In this document: positions 1-6,477 of the stretch, piece by piece
How positions within the stretch are numbered: position 1 is the first letter of the stretch
Layout: every line of letters starts with the position of its first letter
Assembly: GCA_030592165.1 (NCBI GenBank)
Contig: JAUVKC010000011.1
Location: 1-21,927, forward strand
DNA from: Candidatus Buchananbacteria bacterium
GTDB taxonomy: Bacteria; Patescibacteriota; Patescibacteriia; CAIXNZ01
Length of the DNA: 21,927 bases
Direction of reading: 5' to 3'
Notes under the pieces: model-generated
What the model saw: the letters and a program-made list of their open reading frames with translations, nothing else
Database searches by the model: none
What the model was told of the DNA's origin: nothing
Position numbers and translations under genes: made by a program

Positions 1-164
1 AAGGTGATAAAGTCAAAGTTAAAGTTGAAGAAGTTGATAAGATCAAGAATAAGATAAGTTTAATCTTGATAGAAGGTGGTAAAACTCCAAAACCAGCTAA
101 GTCAGGTTTTCGACCAAGTTCAGGTAGCGGTGGTAGCAGACCATCTTTCAATAGAGACCGGTAA
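1..164 (+). CDS. C-terminal end of an S1-domain RNA-binding protein, probably polyribonucleotide nucleotidyltransferase (partial)
   Basis: The reading frame enters from the left edge (first full codon at 3) and ends at TAA 162-164, giving 53 visible residues. The first part, GDKVKVKVEEVDKIKNKISL, matches the last strands of an S1 OB-fold RNA-binding domain. It is followed by a short tail rich in Gly, Ser, Arg and Pro ending NRDR. An S1 domain at the extreme C terminus followed by a basic disordered tail is typical of PNPase, the phosphorolytic 3'-5' exoribonuclease of the RNA degradosome. Ribosomal protein S1 or another S1-domain protein remains possible because the catalytic part lies outside the window. 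The gene ends in front of a hairpin terminator. Confidence 0.6.
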   Translation, partial: GDKVKVKVEEVDKIKNKISLILIEGGKTPKPAKSGFRPSSGSGGSRPSFNRDR

Positions 165-191
165 AATAGTAGGTAAACATTGATTATAAAA

Positions 192-218
192 AAAAGAGGC
201 CACATTGTGGTCTCTTTT
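192..218. terminator. Bidirectional intrinsic terminator between convergent genes
   Basis: Twelve-base arms (192-203 and 207-218) pair around a three-base ATT loop, with one G-U wobble. A-rich sequence on the left and T-rich sequence on the right let it act in both directions. It serves the plus-strand gene ending at 164 and the minus-strand gene ending at 233. Confidence 0.85.
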
Positions 219-232
219 GGTTGAGATTATTT

Positions 233-475
233 TTATTGTGCTAGTCCACTTAAATCTTCAAACTCCATAGCCTGAATTTCTTTTTGTAATTGATTTAAAT
301 CTTCTTCTGTTAGATCCAAACTGTTTCCTTCTGCTGAAGTATCATTATTATCATTTGAGGTATTTGAGTTTGTTTTATCTGTTGGAAGGTCTGTATCTTT
401 TGAATTATCAACAATATTATTAATTATAAGTGCCAAAACGATTATGAAAATTACAATAACAATTTTTTTTAGCAT
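233..475 (-). CDS. Small membrane-anchored protein of unknown function
   Basis: An 80-residue protein. Residues 3-20 form a hydrophobic segment after MLKK, consistent with an N-terminal membrane anchor or uncleaved signal. Residues 24-50 are low-complexity, rich in Asn, Asp, Ser and Thr, as expected for an extracellular linker. The last 30 residues are acidic and probably helical (LTEEDLNQLQKEIQAM). No catalytic motif is visible and I do not recognise a family. The start ATG (473-475) has no Shine-Dalgarno sequence. It lies 6 bases after the stop of the decayed gene at 482, so the two were probably one transcript, ending at the terminator at 192-218. Confidence 0.7.
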   Translation of the reverse strand: MLKKIVIVIFIIVLALIINNIVDNSKDTDLPTDKTNSNTSNDNNDTSAEGNSLDLTEEDLNQLQKEIQAMEFEDLSGLAQ

Positions 476-481
476 ATTTTT

Positions 482-1231
482 TTATTTGATAATTAATTGA
501 AAAGCTTCCGTCATATTTTGCTGAGCAGTTTTTAAACTTTTTTGGGCTGACCTTAGATTTTTATTTCCTTCAGCAAATTTAATCAATGGTGTTCCAGGTA
601 CTTTTACTTGTTCGTAAGAAGTTTTTGCCGGACTAACAGAATTTTGGGCTGAATCAAGAGCTGATTTAGCTGTATTAAGCTTAGCAATAATTTCTGAGTT
701 GTTTGATTTTTTCTCAGCAGCTGTTCTTAATTTAATTTCATAAGATTCCGCGGTATCTAAAATGTTACCAGCAATATGAACCCACATTTTACCGGTGTTT
801 CTGGCTACATCAGCTAAAAGCTCAGAATAAGCTCCGACCATTTTTAAAAAAACAACTACAACGTCCCCCCTTGTTTTAATAGCATTAACTTCTGTTCTTA
901 AAGTATTAACTTTAGCTATATTTTTAGTAACATCATTGGCAATAGCATTTTTAATATCCTGTGGAACGTCCGGATTATTTTTTGCTTCATTGTTTTTCCA
1001 ATTAAGCCAGTCTGTAACTTCATCCAGGGTAGCGTTTAAAATATTTTTGGCTGTCTCAATTACTTTTTGTTCATTCTCAGGAGTTTTATCAGCTTGGTAA
1101 TTAAGATTAGTTTTTTTATGAACATTATCTAAAATAATCCTTTTTTGTTTACTAGCTTGTCAATTTGATTTTGTATTAGCTAAAGCAGGTAAACTAACGG
1201 CTTGCATTAAAAAGAGAAAGATGATAAAAAA
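482..1231 (-). pseudogene. Decayed gene for a secreted helical protein: in-frame TGA and missing start
   Basis: One minus-strand frame stays open from TAA 482-484 back to a stop at 1232-1234 except for a TGA at 1160-1162. Upstream of the TGA it encodes a good signal peptide core (IIFLFLMQAVSLPALA, then NTKSN). Downstream it encodes about 225 residues of helical, Lys/Asn/Ala-rich sequence with no family I know. The only ATG before the TGA (1205-1207) falls inside the hydrophobic core, and no ATG, GTG or TTG start precedes it, so the 5' end also looks lost: the terminator of the next gene begins only about 30 bases away. An intact ORF of 119 codons (482-841) could be called, but its ATG has no ribosome site and lies mid-domain. 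A sequencing error could explain the TGA but not easily the missing start. Confidence 0.65.
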
Positions 1232-1260
1232 TTAAATATAATTTAATTGTAATAAATAGA

Positions 1261-1290
1261 AAAGAGGCAATCGCTTGATTACCTCTTTTT
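1261..1290 (-). terminator. Intrinsic terminator after the 1291-1860 gene
   Basis: Thirteen-base arms (1261-1273 and 1278-1290) pair around a four-base loop, with one G-U wobble on the minus-strand RNA. The stem begins immediately after the stop codon of the 1291-1860 gene. T-rich sequence follows in the minus direction. Confidence 0.8.
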
Positions 1291-1860
1291 TTATTTCCAA
1301 TTGATGGTATAAAGATAGTTACCATCTAATTCTTTGGTGGTGGTAATTGTTACGTTATCACAACCTGCTTGTTTTACGATTTCCTGAAATGTACCAGCTA
1401 ATTGATAGGCCAGGCCCTCCGCCCCTTTAATTTGTTTGTCCGATTCGATAAGCTTTAATCTTATTAAGGCAGAATTGTTTGTACTTTCGATTAAAAAAGT
1501 TCTTGATTCAACTTCTTTAAAGTACGCTTGATGAAAAGCAGTAAATTTTTCCAAGCTAGATACAGGGTTATTTGTTACTAAGAGATTTTTATAGATCTCT
1601 ATGAGTTTTCGAAAAAACATACTACCAAACAATTGAGATGTTTCTTTTTTCTCTTTGGCGATGATTACATATACAGCTGTACCAACGTGTTGGAAAAAGT
1701 CGTAAGGATAAAGTTTTGATGGCAATATCCATTCGCTTAAAATGTCCCAATCTTCTTTTGTTAAAAATTTGTCAAAAAGCACTTTTTTTTCAGGGTTAGT
1801 TTTTAGATAACTTCTGATTAAAGTGACATAATCTGACAACCATGTTCCTTTTACTTTCAT
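1291..1860 (-). CDS. Small protein resembling the V4R/HNOB-like (TIGR02265/DUF2378-type) fold
   Basis: A 189-residue soluble protein starting MKVKGTW and ending in INWK. It has the helical N-terminal half followed by a C-terminal helix-strand-strand unit (roughly AEGLAYQLAGTFQEIVKQAG, then VTITTTKELDGNYLYTINW). This arrangement, including an 'AG' turn before paired strands that end in Trp, recalls heme-NO-binding/V4R-type domains such as TIGR02265. The similarity is from memory, not a search, and no heme ligand is claimed. The start is secure: an AAGGAGGGG Shine-Dalgarno site lies just before ATG 1858-1860. It has its own consensus promoter (1907-1935) and its own terminator, so it is a monocistron divergent from the 1974 gene. 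Confidence 0.7.
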   Translation of the reverse strand: MKVKGTWLSDYVTLIRSYLKTNPEKKVLFDKFLTKEDWDILSEWILPSKLYPYDFFQHVGTAVYVIIAKEKKETSQLFGSMFFRKLIEIYKNLLVTNNPVSSLEKFTAFHQAYFKEVESRTFLIESTNNSALIRLKLIESDKQIKGAEGLAYQLAGTFQEIVKQAGCDNVTITTTKELDGNYLYTINWK

Positions 1861-1906
1861 TTCCCCTCCTTTTTAAAAGCTATTTGTGAGGACAATTACA
1901 CTAACT

Positions 1907-1935
1907 AGATTATCAATAATGATTTACAAAGTCAA
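1907..1935 (-). promoter_or_regulatory. Sigma70-type promoter of the 1291-1860 gene
   Basis: On the minus strand, TTGACT (1930-1935) and TAATCT (1907-1912) are separated by exactly 17 bases. Transcription would start near 1900, giving a leader of about 40 bases that contains the Shine-Dalgarno site. Confidence 0.75.
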
Positions 1936-1939
1936 TAGT

Positions 1940-1967
1940 TTGCTAGGGATAAAATTTTTGTTATACT
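1940..1967 (+). promoter_or_regulatory. Leaderless-type promoter of the 1974 gene
   Basis: An extended -10 element (TG-n-TATACT, -10 hexamer at 1962-1967) with a weak -35 (TTGCTA, 1940-1945; spacer 16) ends six bases before ATG 1974. The expected transcription start therefore falls on the A of the ATG, leaving no 5' leader. The -35 boxes of this and the opposing promoter are only four bases apart. Confidence 0.65.
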
Positions 1968-1973
1968 TTGTAT

Positions 1974-3422
1974 ATGACATTATGGCATAAAAGACTAATT
2001 ATATTTTTTGCAGAAGTTTTTGGGGCGATTATATTAATAATAACTGTCGCCCTTTTTTTGTATTATAATTATTTTTTTACCAAAGATAATTTTCTTAAAT
2101 ACTTACCAAAAGATACAGTATTATATTCCACATTTAAAGTAAATAAAGGTTTGGAAAAAAATTTACTAGTAAATAAGTTTCTAACTAACTTGTCTGATAA
2201 TTATGCTGTTCCTCAACTTGAATTAGATTTAGCTAATCCATTATTAAGTTATAATGGTGCACTAGCAATAATTCCAGATCAAAATTTTAATTTTCATTAT
2301 GTATTTTTATTTGATTTGAAAAATAGTGATATAAGTAGTTATGAAGAGTATTTTAATAATATTAATTGGCATGCTGAGATGATAAGTATAGGTAAACTAG
2401 AAAAAAATGTTTTAGTCATATCTAGCTCATTATTTTCATTAGATAAGATAAAAAACGTTATTAGTCAGCAAGAATCATCTTTGGCACAAAATATTAATGT
2501 AGAATTGAATTTGAAAAAATTAGCTTTAAATAGTTATGGTAAAATTTATCTAAATTTAGAGCTATTGAATGATAATTTAAGTAAAATATCAGATGATAGG
2601 TATAAATTAGCTTTCTCTTCATTAAAATCTAATAAAATTACTACTTTATATTTTTCAATTGAGCTTGATGATAATAAAGTTATTATAGCAACGAATGACT
2701 ATGACAAAGGGAGATATCAGCCTAGGTTACTTAATAAAATCCCTAAAAATTGGGATACGAGTCTTTCAGTTAGTAATTTTTCTAAACATTACAATCAAAT
2801 TATTGATGATTTAGCAATAAATTCGCCAAAATTAGCTAATAAAATAGGATTTAATATCAATTATTTCGAGCAAAATCTAAATTTTACGTTTAATGAGGAT
2901 ATTTTAGATATTTTAAGTAATAATTCTGAAATAGTTACTAATAGTCAAAATGAGTGGATATTAGCCACAGAATTGGATAAAAACGCTAAAACTAGTGAAA
3001 TTTCAGATAAAATTGATGAAATACTTAAGGAGTACATATCATTGAAAAACCCGGTGATAGTAACTAAAGAACTTCCTGATGGTACATTTATAGAACAAAT
3101 TAAGAAAAATTCCGATAGTTTAGTCACAAAACAAGAAAATGTAGCTAATATTAGCTTAAATTTTATAAATATGGGTAATGATTCTCTAGCATACTATATA
3201 GAAAATCATGTTTTTTATCTATCAAATTCAAAAGAGTTACTTGAAAACTATCTTAATGATTTGAATTTTGTAGATATTTCTGAGTTTAATTGTAATAATA
3301 ATGCTAATTTTAGCGAAAATCTGTTAAAAAAGATTAGTTTTGATAATAATATCCTTAATATCTTTAATTTTTTCAATTTAAAGGTCAATGAAAACAATGA
3401 TATTTGGCTATGTTTAGAGTAA
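1974..3422 (+). CDS. Large membrane-anchored extracytoplasmic protein, DUF3352-like
   Basis: A 482-residue protein counted from ATG 1974; a TTG two codons upstream (1968) is the only alternative and lies beside the -10 box, so ATG is preferred. Residues 7-31 are a single hydrophobic helix after a basic start (MTLWHKR), then a long Asn/Ser/Leu-rich domain outside the membrane. The stretch just after the anchor (LPKDTVLYSTF) and the repeating strand-helix texture resemble DUF3352 proteins, which are common single-pass proteins in candidate-phyla bacteria; this link is tentative. No catalytic motif is seen. Codon use is extremely AT-rich. It is followed by a non-coding block rather than another gene. 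Confidence 0.75.
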   Translation: MTLWHKRLIIFFAEVFGAIILIITVALFLYYNYFFTKDNFLKYLPKDTVLYSTFKVNKGLEKNLLVNKFLTNLSDNYAVPQLELDLANPLLSYNGALAIIPDQNFNFHYVFLFDLKNSDISSYEEYFNNINWHAEMISIGKLEKNVLVISSSLFSLDKIKNVISQQESSLAQNINVELNLKKLALNSYGKIYLNLELLNDNLSKISDDRYKLAFSSLKSNKITTLYFSIELDDNKVIIATNDYDKGRYQPRLLNKIPKNWDTSLSVSNFSKHYNQIIDDLAINSPKLANKIGFNINYFEQNLNFTFNEDILDILSNNSEIVTNSQNEWILATELDKNAKTSEISDKIDEILKEYISLKNPVIVTKELPDGTFIEQIKKNSDSLVTKQENVANISLNFINMGNDSLAYYIENHVFYLSNSKELLENYLNDLNFVDISEFNCNNNANFSENLLKKISFDNNILNIFNFFNLKVNENNDIWLCLE

Positions 3423-3435
3423 AAAAAGGCGTTTT

Positions 3436-3467
3436 TGTGGATAAGATGGGGACAAAAATGTGGATAA
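3436..3467 (-). promoter_or_regulatory. Pair of perfect DnaA boxes (TTATCCACA)
   Basis: TGTGGATAA, the complement of the strongest DnaA box, occurs at 3436-3444 and again at 3459-3467 in the same orientation. The start-to-start distance of 23 bases is about two helical turns. They sit directly after the stop of the preceding gene, beside an AT-rich tract (3470-3530). Confidence 0.6.
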
Positions 3468-3530
3468 ATAATGAAAGTTATTAAGAGTAATTTATATTTA
3501 GAAATTTATTGTTATACTTCGACAAGAAAT

Positions 3531-3553
3531 AAAAGGCTAATTTTAGCCTTTTT
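3531..3553 (+). terminator. Intrinsic terminator downstream of the 1974 gene
   Basis: Eight-base arms AAAAGGCT (3531-3538) and AGCCTTTT (3545-3552) pair around an AATTTT loop, followed by more T. It probably ends the transcript of the 1974-3422 gene about 110 bases after its stop codon. It also insulates the promoter at 3578. Confidence 0.75.
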
Positions 3554-3560
3554 AAATTTG

Positions 3561-3569
3561 TTATTCACA
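3561..3569 (+). promoter_or_regulatory. DnaA-box consensus TTATTCACA upstream of the ncRNA promoter
   Basis: A perfect TTATNCACA match ending eight bases before the -35 hexamer of the promoter at 3578. Its orientation is opposite to the pair at 3436-3467. The identical nonamer recurs at 3963 just upstream of the dksA-like promoter, so it may act as a shared operator. Confidence 0.5.
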
Positions 3570-3577
3570 CCAAATTA

Positions 3578-3606
3578 TTGACAAGGTGTCTAGAAACTGC
3601 TATAAT
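3578..3606 (+). promoter_or_regulatory. Perfect consensus sigma70 promoter of the putative ncRNA
   Basis: TTGACA (3578-3583), a 17-base spacer ending in TGC (extended -10) and TATAAT (3601-3606) give a full 12 of 12 match. Transcription should start near 3613. No convincing gene follows, so the transcript is inferred to be a stable non-coding RNA. Confidence 0.85.
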
Positions 3607-3612
3607 GAATGT

Positions 3613-3948
3613 AGAAGTTAAAGTAAATTTACAATTAGTTCGGGGAAGTTCAGCTAAGTTAAAAATGCATGTTTGGCTTAATTTCTCTGCTTTTCACTGT
3701 TTTTTCTTCAAGTCACCTGTGGGACTTATGAAAACAAAAACAAAAAAATCATTGGTTAATTAGTTTAGGGACATTATCCCTTGAAAATGGTGAAAAGTTG
3801 TAATCTCACATTGCCCCAGGGAGATTTTAGCGATCTATATTCGTTTATTAGTGGGTCACCATAATGGGTGGACATTAGTGGAATAAGATCGAAATAAGAG
3901 CCGTCAGGTCATAAATTATAAAAAATTGGATCAAGCACGGCTCTTTTT
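3613..3948 (+). ncRNA. Putative structured non-coding RNA of unknown family (about 336 nt)
   Basis: The RNA is bounded by a perfect promoter and a terminator, and its body has little coding character. Several local stems can be drawn by hand: AAGTC/GACTT (around 3710-3726), AGGGA/TCCCT (3768-3782), AATCTC/GAGATT (3802-3827), and an interrupted 11-base stem joining CGATCT...TATTC (3831-3842) to GAATAAGATCG (3880-3891) enclosing a CACC/GGTG hairpin. An A-rich single-stranded stretch (3729-3750) separates the halves. I looked for and did not find the hallmark motifs of RNase P RNA, tmRNA or SRP RNA. The length exceeds typical 6S RNA. A 52-codon ORF inside starts within the -10 box and is not believed. 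The boundaries are predicted, not observed. Confidence 0.6.
3896..3948 (+). terminator. Terminator ending the ncRNA
   Basis: AAGAGCCGT (3896-3904) pairs perfectly with ACGGCTCTT (3937-3945), followed by a T run to 3948. The 32-base loop is AT-rich and may fold further. The next promoter begins at 3977, so termination here separates the RNA from the dksA-like gene. Confidence 0.75.
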
Positions 3949-3962
3949 CATTTCCAAAATTT

Positions 3963-3971
3963 TTATTCACA
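3963..3971 (+). promoter_or_regulatory. DnaA-box consensus TTATTCACA upstream of the dksA-like promoter
   Basis: An exact repeat of the nonamer at 3561, here ending five bases before the -35 hexamer at 3977. The placement immediately upstream of -35 is the same in both cases, which suggests transcriptional control by DnaA or another protein with this target. Confidence 0.5.
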
Positions 3972-3976
3972 GACCC

Positions 3977-4005
3977 TTGATTTATTTGTATACTTTTTGT
4001 ATAAT
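3977..4005 (+). promoter_or_regulatory. Sigma70-type promoter of the dksA-like/lspA operon
   Basis: TTGATT (3977-3982), a 17-base spacer and a perfect TATAAT (4000-4005). The predicted start near 4012 leaves about 34 bases before ATG 4046, without a Shine-Dalgarno sequence. Confidence 0.8.
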
Positions 4006-4045
4006 TAGACCTATAATTATATTAGATAATAATAAACTTAATATT

Positions 4046-4414
4046 ATGAAAAAAGCGACAATTGAAAAAATTAAAAAAAACTTGGAGGCTCGTAAAGAGA
4101 TAATTGAAAAAGAGTTAGCTGGATTTACAACAAAAGACGAGCATGTAAAAGATAATTACCGGGCTACTTTTCCTGAATTTGGTGATAAGGAAGATGAGAA
4201 TGCCAAAGAGATTGCTGATTACACAGATAATCTATCAGTTGAGCATTCATTGGAAAAAACTTTACGTGATATAAATAAAGCTTTAGTTAAAATCAAAAAA
4301 GGTAACTATGGTAAATGTAAATATTGTAAAAATGATATACCAGAAAAACGTCTTTTAGCACGGCCAGCTTCAAGTGCTTGTGTTGAATGTAAAGAAAAGT
4401 TAATGAGTCAGTAA
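4046..4414 (+). CDS. DksA/TraR-family C4 zinc-finger protein
   Basis: A 122-residue protein from ATG 4046. The frame is open further upstream to 3926, but that would run through the ncRNA terminator and the promoter, so the internal ATG is chosen. The N-terminal two thirds is a charged helical hairpin with the acidic FGDKEDENA segment. The C-terminal zinc finger is CX2C-X17-CX2C, with Cys at 91, 94, 112 and 115, exactly the DksA/TraR spacing. Family members bind the secondary channel of RNA polymerase and tune promoter output, some with ppGpp; whether this one does is unknown. The stop TAA overlaps the lspA ATG by one base, implying translational coupling. Confidence 0.9.
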   Translation: MKKATIEKIKKNLEARKEIIEKELAGFTTKDEHVKDNYRATFPEFGDKEDENAKEIADYTDNLSVEHSLEKTLRDINKALVKIKKGNYGKCKYCKNDIPEKRLLARPASSACVECKEKLMSQ

Positions 4415-4881
4415 TGGCAGCTTTTAAAAAAATATTTAGCATAGTTGGTTTTTCTTTTAGTTTATTTGTTTTAGAATCAATAATAAAATATTTTTATATT
4501 AATAAAATCTCTTTTAAGGGGTTTTATTTTTTTTCTGGTAATTTACAAATAAGTAGATATGAAAACCCAAATATTGCTTTTAGTTTACCAGTTCCGCAAG
4601 TTCTAATAATTATTTTTACTTTGGTTATATTAATTTTTTTAGGATTTATTTGGTGGAAAAGTTTGATAAAGAATCAGAAATTTCAATTGTTAGCTTTATC
4701 ATTAATTATTGTTGGTGCTTTAAGTAATTTATTCGACAGATTGATTTTCGGCTATGTGATTGATTATATTAATGTCTTTTTCTGGCCAATATTTAATCTG
4801 GCTGATGTAATGATAGTTAGTGGTGTGTTTATATATATTATAGTGGAATTCAAAAATACAAAGATAAGAAATATGAAATAA
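4414..4881 (+). CDS. lspA: Lipoprotein signal peptidase (signal peptidase II)
   Basis: A 155-residue integral membrane aspartyl protease that removes the signal peptide of diacylglyceryl-modified prolipoproteins. The sequence shows four hydrophobic segments and the family signatures: NPNIAFS (51-57), GALSNLFDRLIFGYVIDYI (101-119) and FNLADVMI (127-134). The catalytic Asp pair is predicted at D117 and D131. The Asp usually found in the first segment (LDQxTK-like) is replaced by Glu (LESIIKYF), a mild departure. It overlaps the dksA-like stop by one base and shares its promoter. A hairpin terminator follows. Confidence 0.93.
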   Translation: MAAFKKIFSIVGFSFSLFVLESIIKYFYINKISFKGFYFFSGNLQISRYENPNIAFSLPVPQVLIIIFTLVILIFLGFIWWKSLIKNQKFQLLALSLIIVGALSNLFDRLIFGYVIDYINVFFWPIFNLADVMIVSGVFIYIIVEFKNTKIRNMK

Positions 4882-4889
4882 ATATTTTA

Positions 4890-4916
4890 AAATCTCTCAT
4901 TACGAGAGGTTTTTTA
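4890..4916 (+). terminator. Intrinsic terminator after lspA
   Basis: Nine-base arms (4890-4898 and 4904-4912) with one wobble pair around an ATTAC loop, then a T run. It lies within ten bases of the lspA stop codon. Confidence 0.85.
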
Positions 4917-4917
4917 T

Positions 4918-4946
4918 TTGAATAAGTAGTGATAATTAGCTAAGAT
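4918..4946 (+). promoter_or_regulatory. Leaderless-type promoter of comM
   Basis: TTGAAT (4918-4923), a 17-base spacer and TAAGAT (4941-4946). The -10 box ends six bases before ATG 4953, so the predicted transcription start coincides with the start codon. No Shine-Dalgarno sequence could fit. Confidence 0.65.
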
Positions 4947-4952
4947 AAGAGC

Positions 4953-6467
4953 ATGCTAACTAAATTAAACTCAGTCGCAGTAATCGGTCTTAACCCTCAG
5001 CTAGTTGAGGTAGAAGTGGATGTCTCAAAAGGACAGCCTAATTTTTTTATTGTGGGGCTTGGTGATACTGCTGTTCAAGAAGCAAGGGAGAGGATTCGTT
5101 TGGCAATTAAAAATTGTAATTTTTTTTATCCTTATACGAAAAAGATTGTTGTTAATTTGGCACCGGCAGATTTGCGTAAGGAAGGTGCTTCATTTGATTT
5201 GGCTATGGGCGTTGGTATTTTGATTAATGAAATGAATTTAGAGATTAATTTAGATGAAAGTATTTTTATAGGTGAATTATCACTTGAAGGTAATTTGCGA
5301 CATACTAACGGTATATTGCCAGCAGTTATATTTGCCAAAGAGCAAGGTTATAAAAAGATATTTGTGCCATTGATAAATGCAGAAGAAGCAGGAGTGATCG
5401 CTGGTATAGATGTTTTTCCAATAAAAAATTTAAATGAAATAATGGATTATTTACAAGGTGAGCTGCTGATTAAACCATTTAAAAAAGAAGTTAATTTGGT
5501 TTGTGCTTTTACTCAGCCTGAAGAAGTTGATATGGCTTTTATACAAGGTCAGGAACATGTTAAAAGAGCTGTAGAGATTGCTGTAGCAGGTGCTCATAAT
5601 ATCTCTATGAGTGGTCCTCCAGGGTCAGGTAAGACATTAATAGCTCAGGCTACTGCTTCTATCATGCCACAAATGAGCTTGGAAGAGATTTTGGAAGTAA
5701 CTAAGATTTATAGTGTGGCTGGACTTTTACCTTTTAATAAACCGTTAGTAACTTCTCGTCCATTTCGTTCACCCCATCATTCTTCTTCAGGAGTTGCTTT
5801 AGTCGGTGGGGGAAGAATCCCCAAACCTGGTGAAATAAGTTTAGCTCATCGAGGAGTTTTGTTTTTAGATGAATTTCCTGAGTTTCCCCGTAAAGTTTTG
5901 GAAAATTTACGCCAACCACTTGAAAGCGGTATTGTCACAATCTCCCGGGCTTCAGGAACACTAAGTTATCCGGCAAGATTTATATTAATTGCCGCTCAAA
6001 ACCCATGTCCTTGCGGATTTTCTTCTGATCCGCAAAAAAACTGTACTTGTTCTCCTGGACAAATTATTAAATATCAACAAAAAATTTCTGGACCAATTAT
6101 TGATAGGATAGATTTACATATTGAAGTCCCACGTTTAAGCTTTGAAGAATTAACTAAGGAAAAAGTAGCAGAAAGTTCAACAGCTATAAGAAATCGGGTT
6201 GAAATTGTTAGAAAAAAGCAGGCCAAAAGATTTGTTGGTTTACCAATTATGTATAATGGCGAAATGAGATCTCAAGATATTAAAGAGTTTTGTCAGATTG
6301 AAGCTGAAACTCAGAATATTTTAAAAAACGCAGTTAATCAGTTCCATTTATCAGCTCGGGCGTATCATAGAATTTTAAAACTTAGCAGGACTATTGCAGA
6401 CCTTGAAAATTGTGATAAAATAAAGACAACCCATTTAGCAGAGGCTCTGCAATATAGATTTAATTAA
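4953..6467 (+). CDS. comM: YifB/ComM-family magnesium-chelatase-like AAA+ ATPase
   Basis: A 504-residue protein of normal family length. Residues 1-165 form the N-terminal ChlI-like domain (SVAVIGLNPQLVEVEVDV near the start). The AAA+ core follows, with Walker A GPPGSGKT near residue 221, the RPFRSPHHSSS segment, Walker B LFLDEFPEF, and the cysteine-bearing NPCPCGF motif. The C-terminal Mg-chelatase lid ends near YRFN. ComM homologues are hexameric DNA helicases that promote branch migration during integration of transformed DNA; the role here is by family inference. It appears leaderless, downstream of lspA but separated by a terminator. A coiled-coil gene follows 10 bases after the stop. 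Confidence 0.93.
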   Translation: MLTKLNSVAVIGLNPQLVEVEVDVSKGQPNFFIVGLGDTAVQEARERIRLAIKNCNFFYPYTKKIVVNLAPADLRKEGASFDLAMGVGILINEMNLEINLDESIFIGELSLEGNLRHTNGILPAVIFAKEQGYKKIFVPLINAEEAGVIAGIDVFPIKNLNEIMDYLQGELLIKPFKKEVNLVCAFTQPEEVDMAFIQGQEHVKRAVEIAVAGAHNISMSGPPGSGKTLIAQATASIMPQMSLEEILEVTKIYSVAGLLPFNKPLVTSRPFRSPHHSSSGVALVGGGRIPKPGEISLAHRGVLFLDEFPEFPRKVLENLRQPLESGIVTISRASGTLSYPARFILIAAQNPCPCGFSSDPQKNCTCSPGQIIKYQQKISGPIIDRIDLHIEVPRLSFEELTKEKVAESSTAIRNRVEIVRKKQAKRFVGLPIMYNGEMRSQDIKEFCQIEAETQNILKNAVNQFHLSARAYHRILKLSRTIADLENCDKIKTTHLAEALQYRFN

Positions 6468-6477
6468 AAATTTGATT

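Noticed and set aside
1160..1162. TGA as a sense codon (Gly or Trp recoding, as in some candidate phyla)
   Set aside because: uvrA, uvrB, hppA, comM and smc are full-length with standard stops and use GGN for Gly and TGG for Trp. One TGA in a gene that also lacks a start is better read as decay.
1411..1430. Second copy of the uvrA palindromic element in the 1291 gene
   Set aside because: Only ten bases match (CAGGCCCTCC) and no hairpin partner follows. It is too short to claim as a copy without a genome-wide search.
3578..3763. 61-codon open frame in the non-coding block
   Set aside because: Its start lies in the -35 box of a perfect promoter and its first internal ATG lies in the -10 box. 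It has no ribosome site, no recognisable composition and overlaps predicted RNA stems.
3926..4045. Forty-residue N-terminal extension of the DksA-like protein
   Set aside because: It would run through the ncRNA terminator, a DnaA box and the promoter. The internal ATG at 4046 gives the normal family N terminus.
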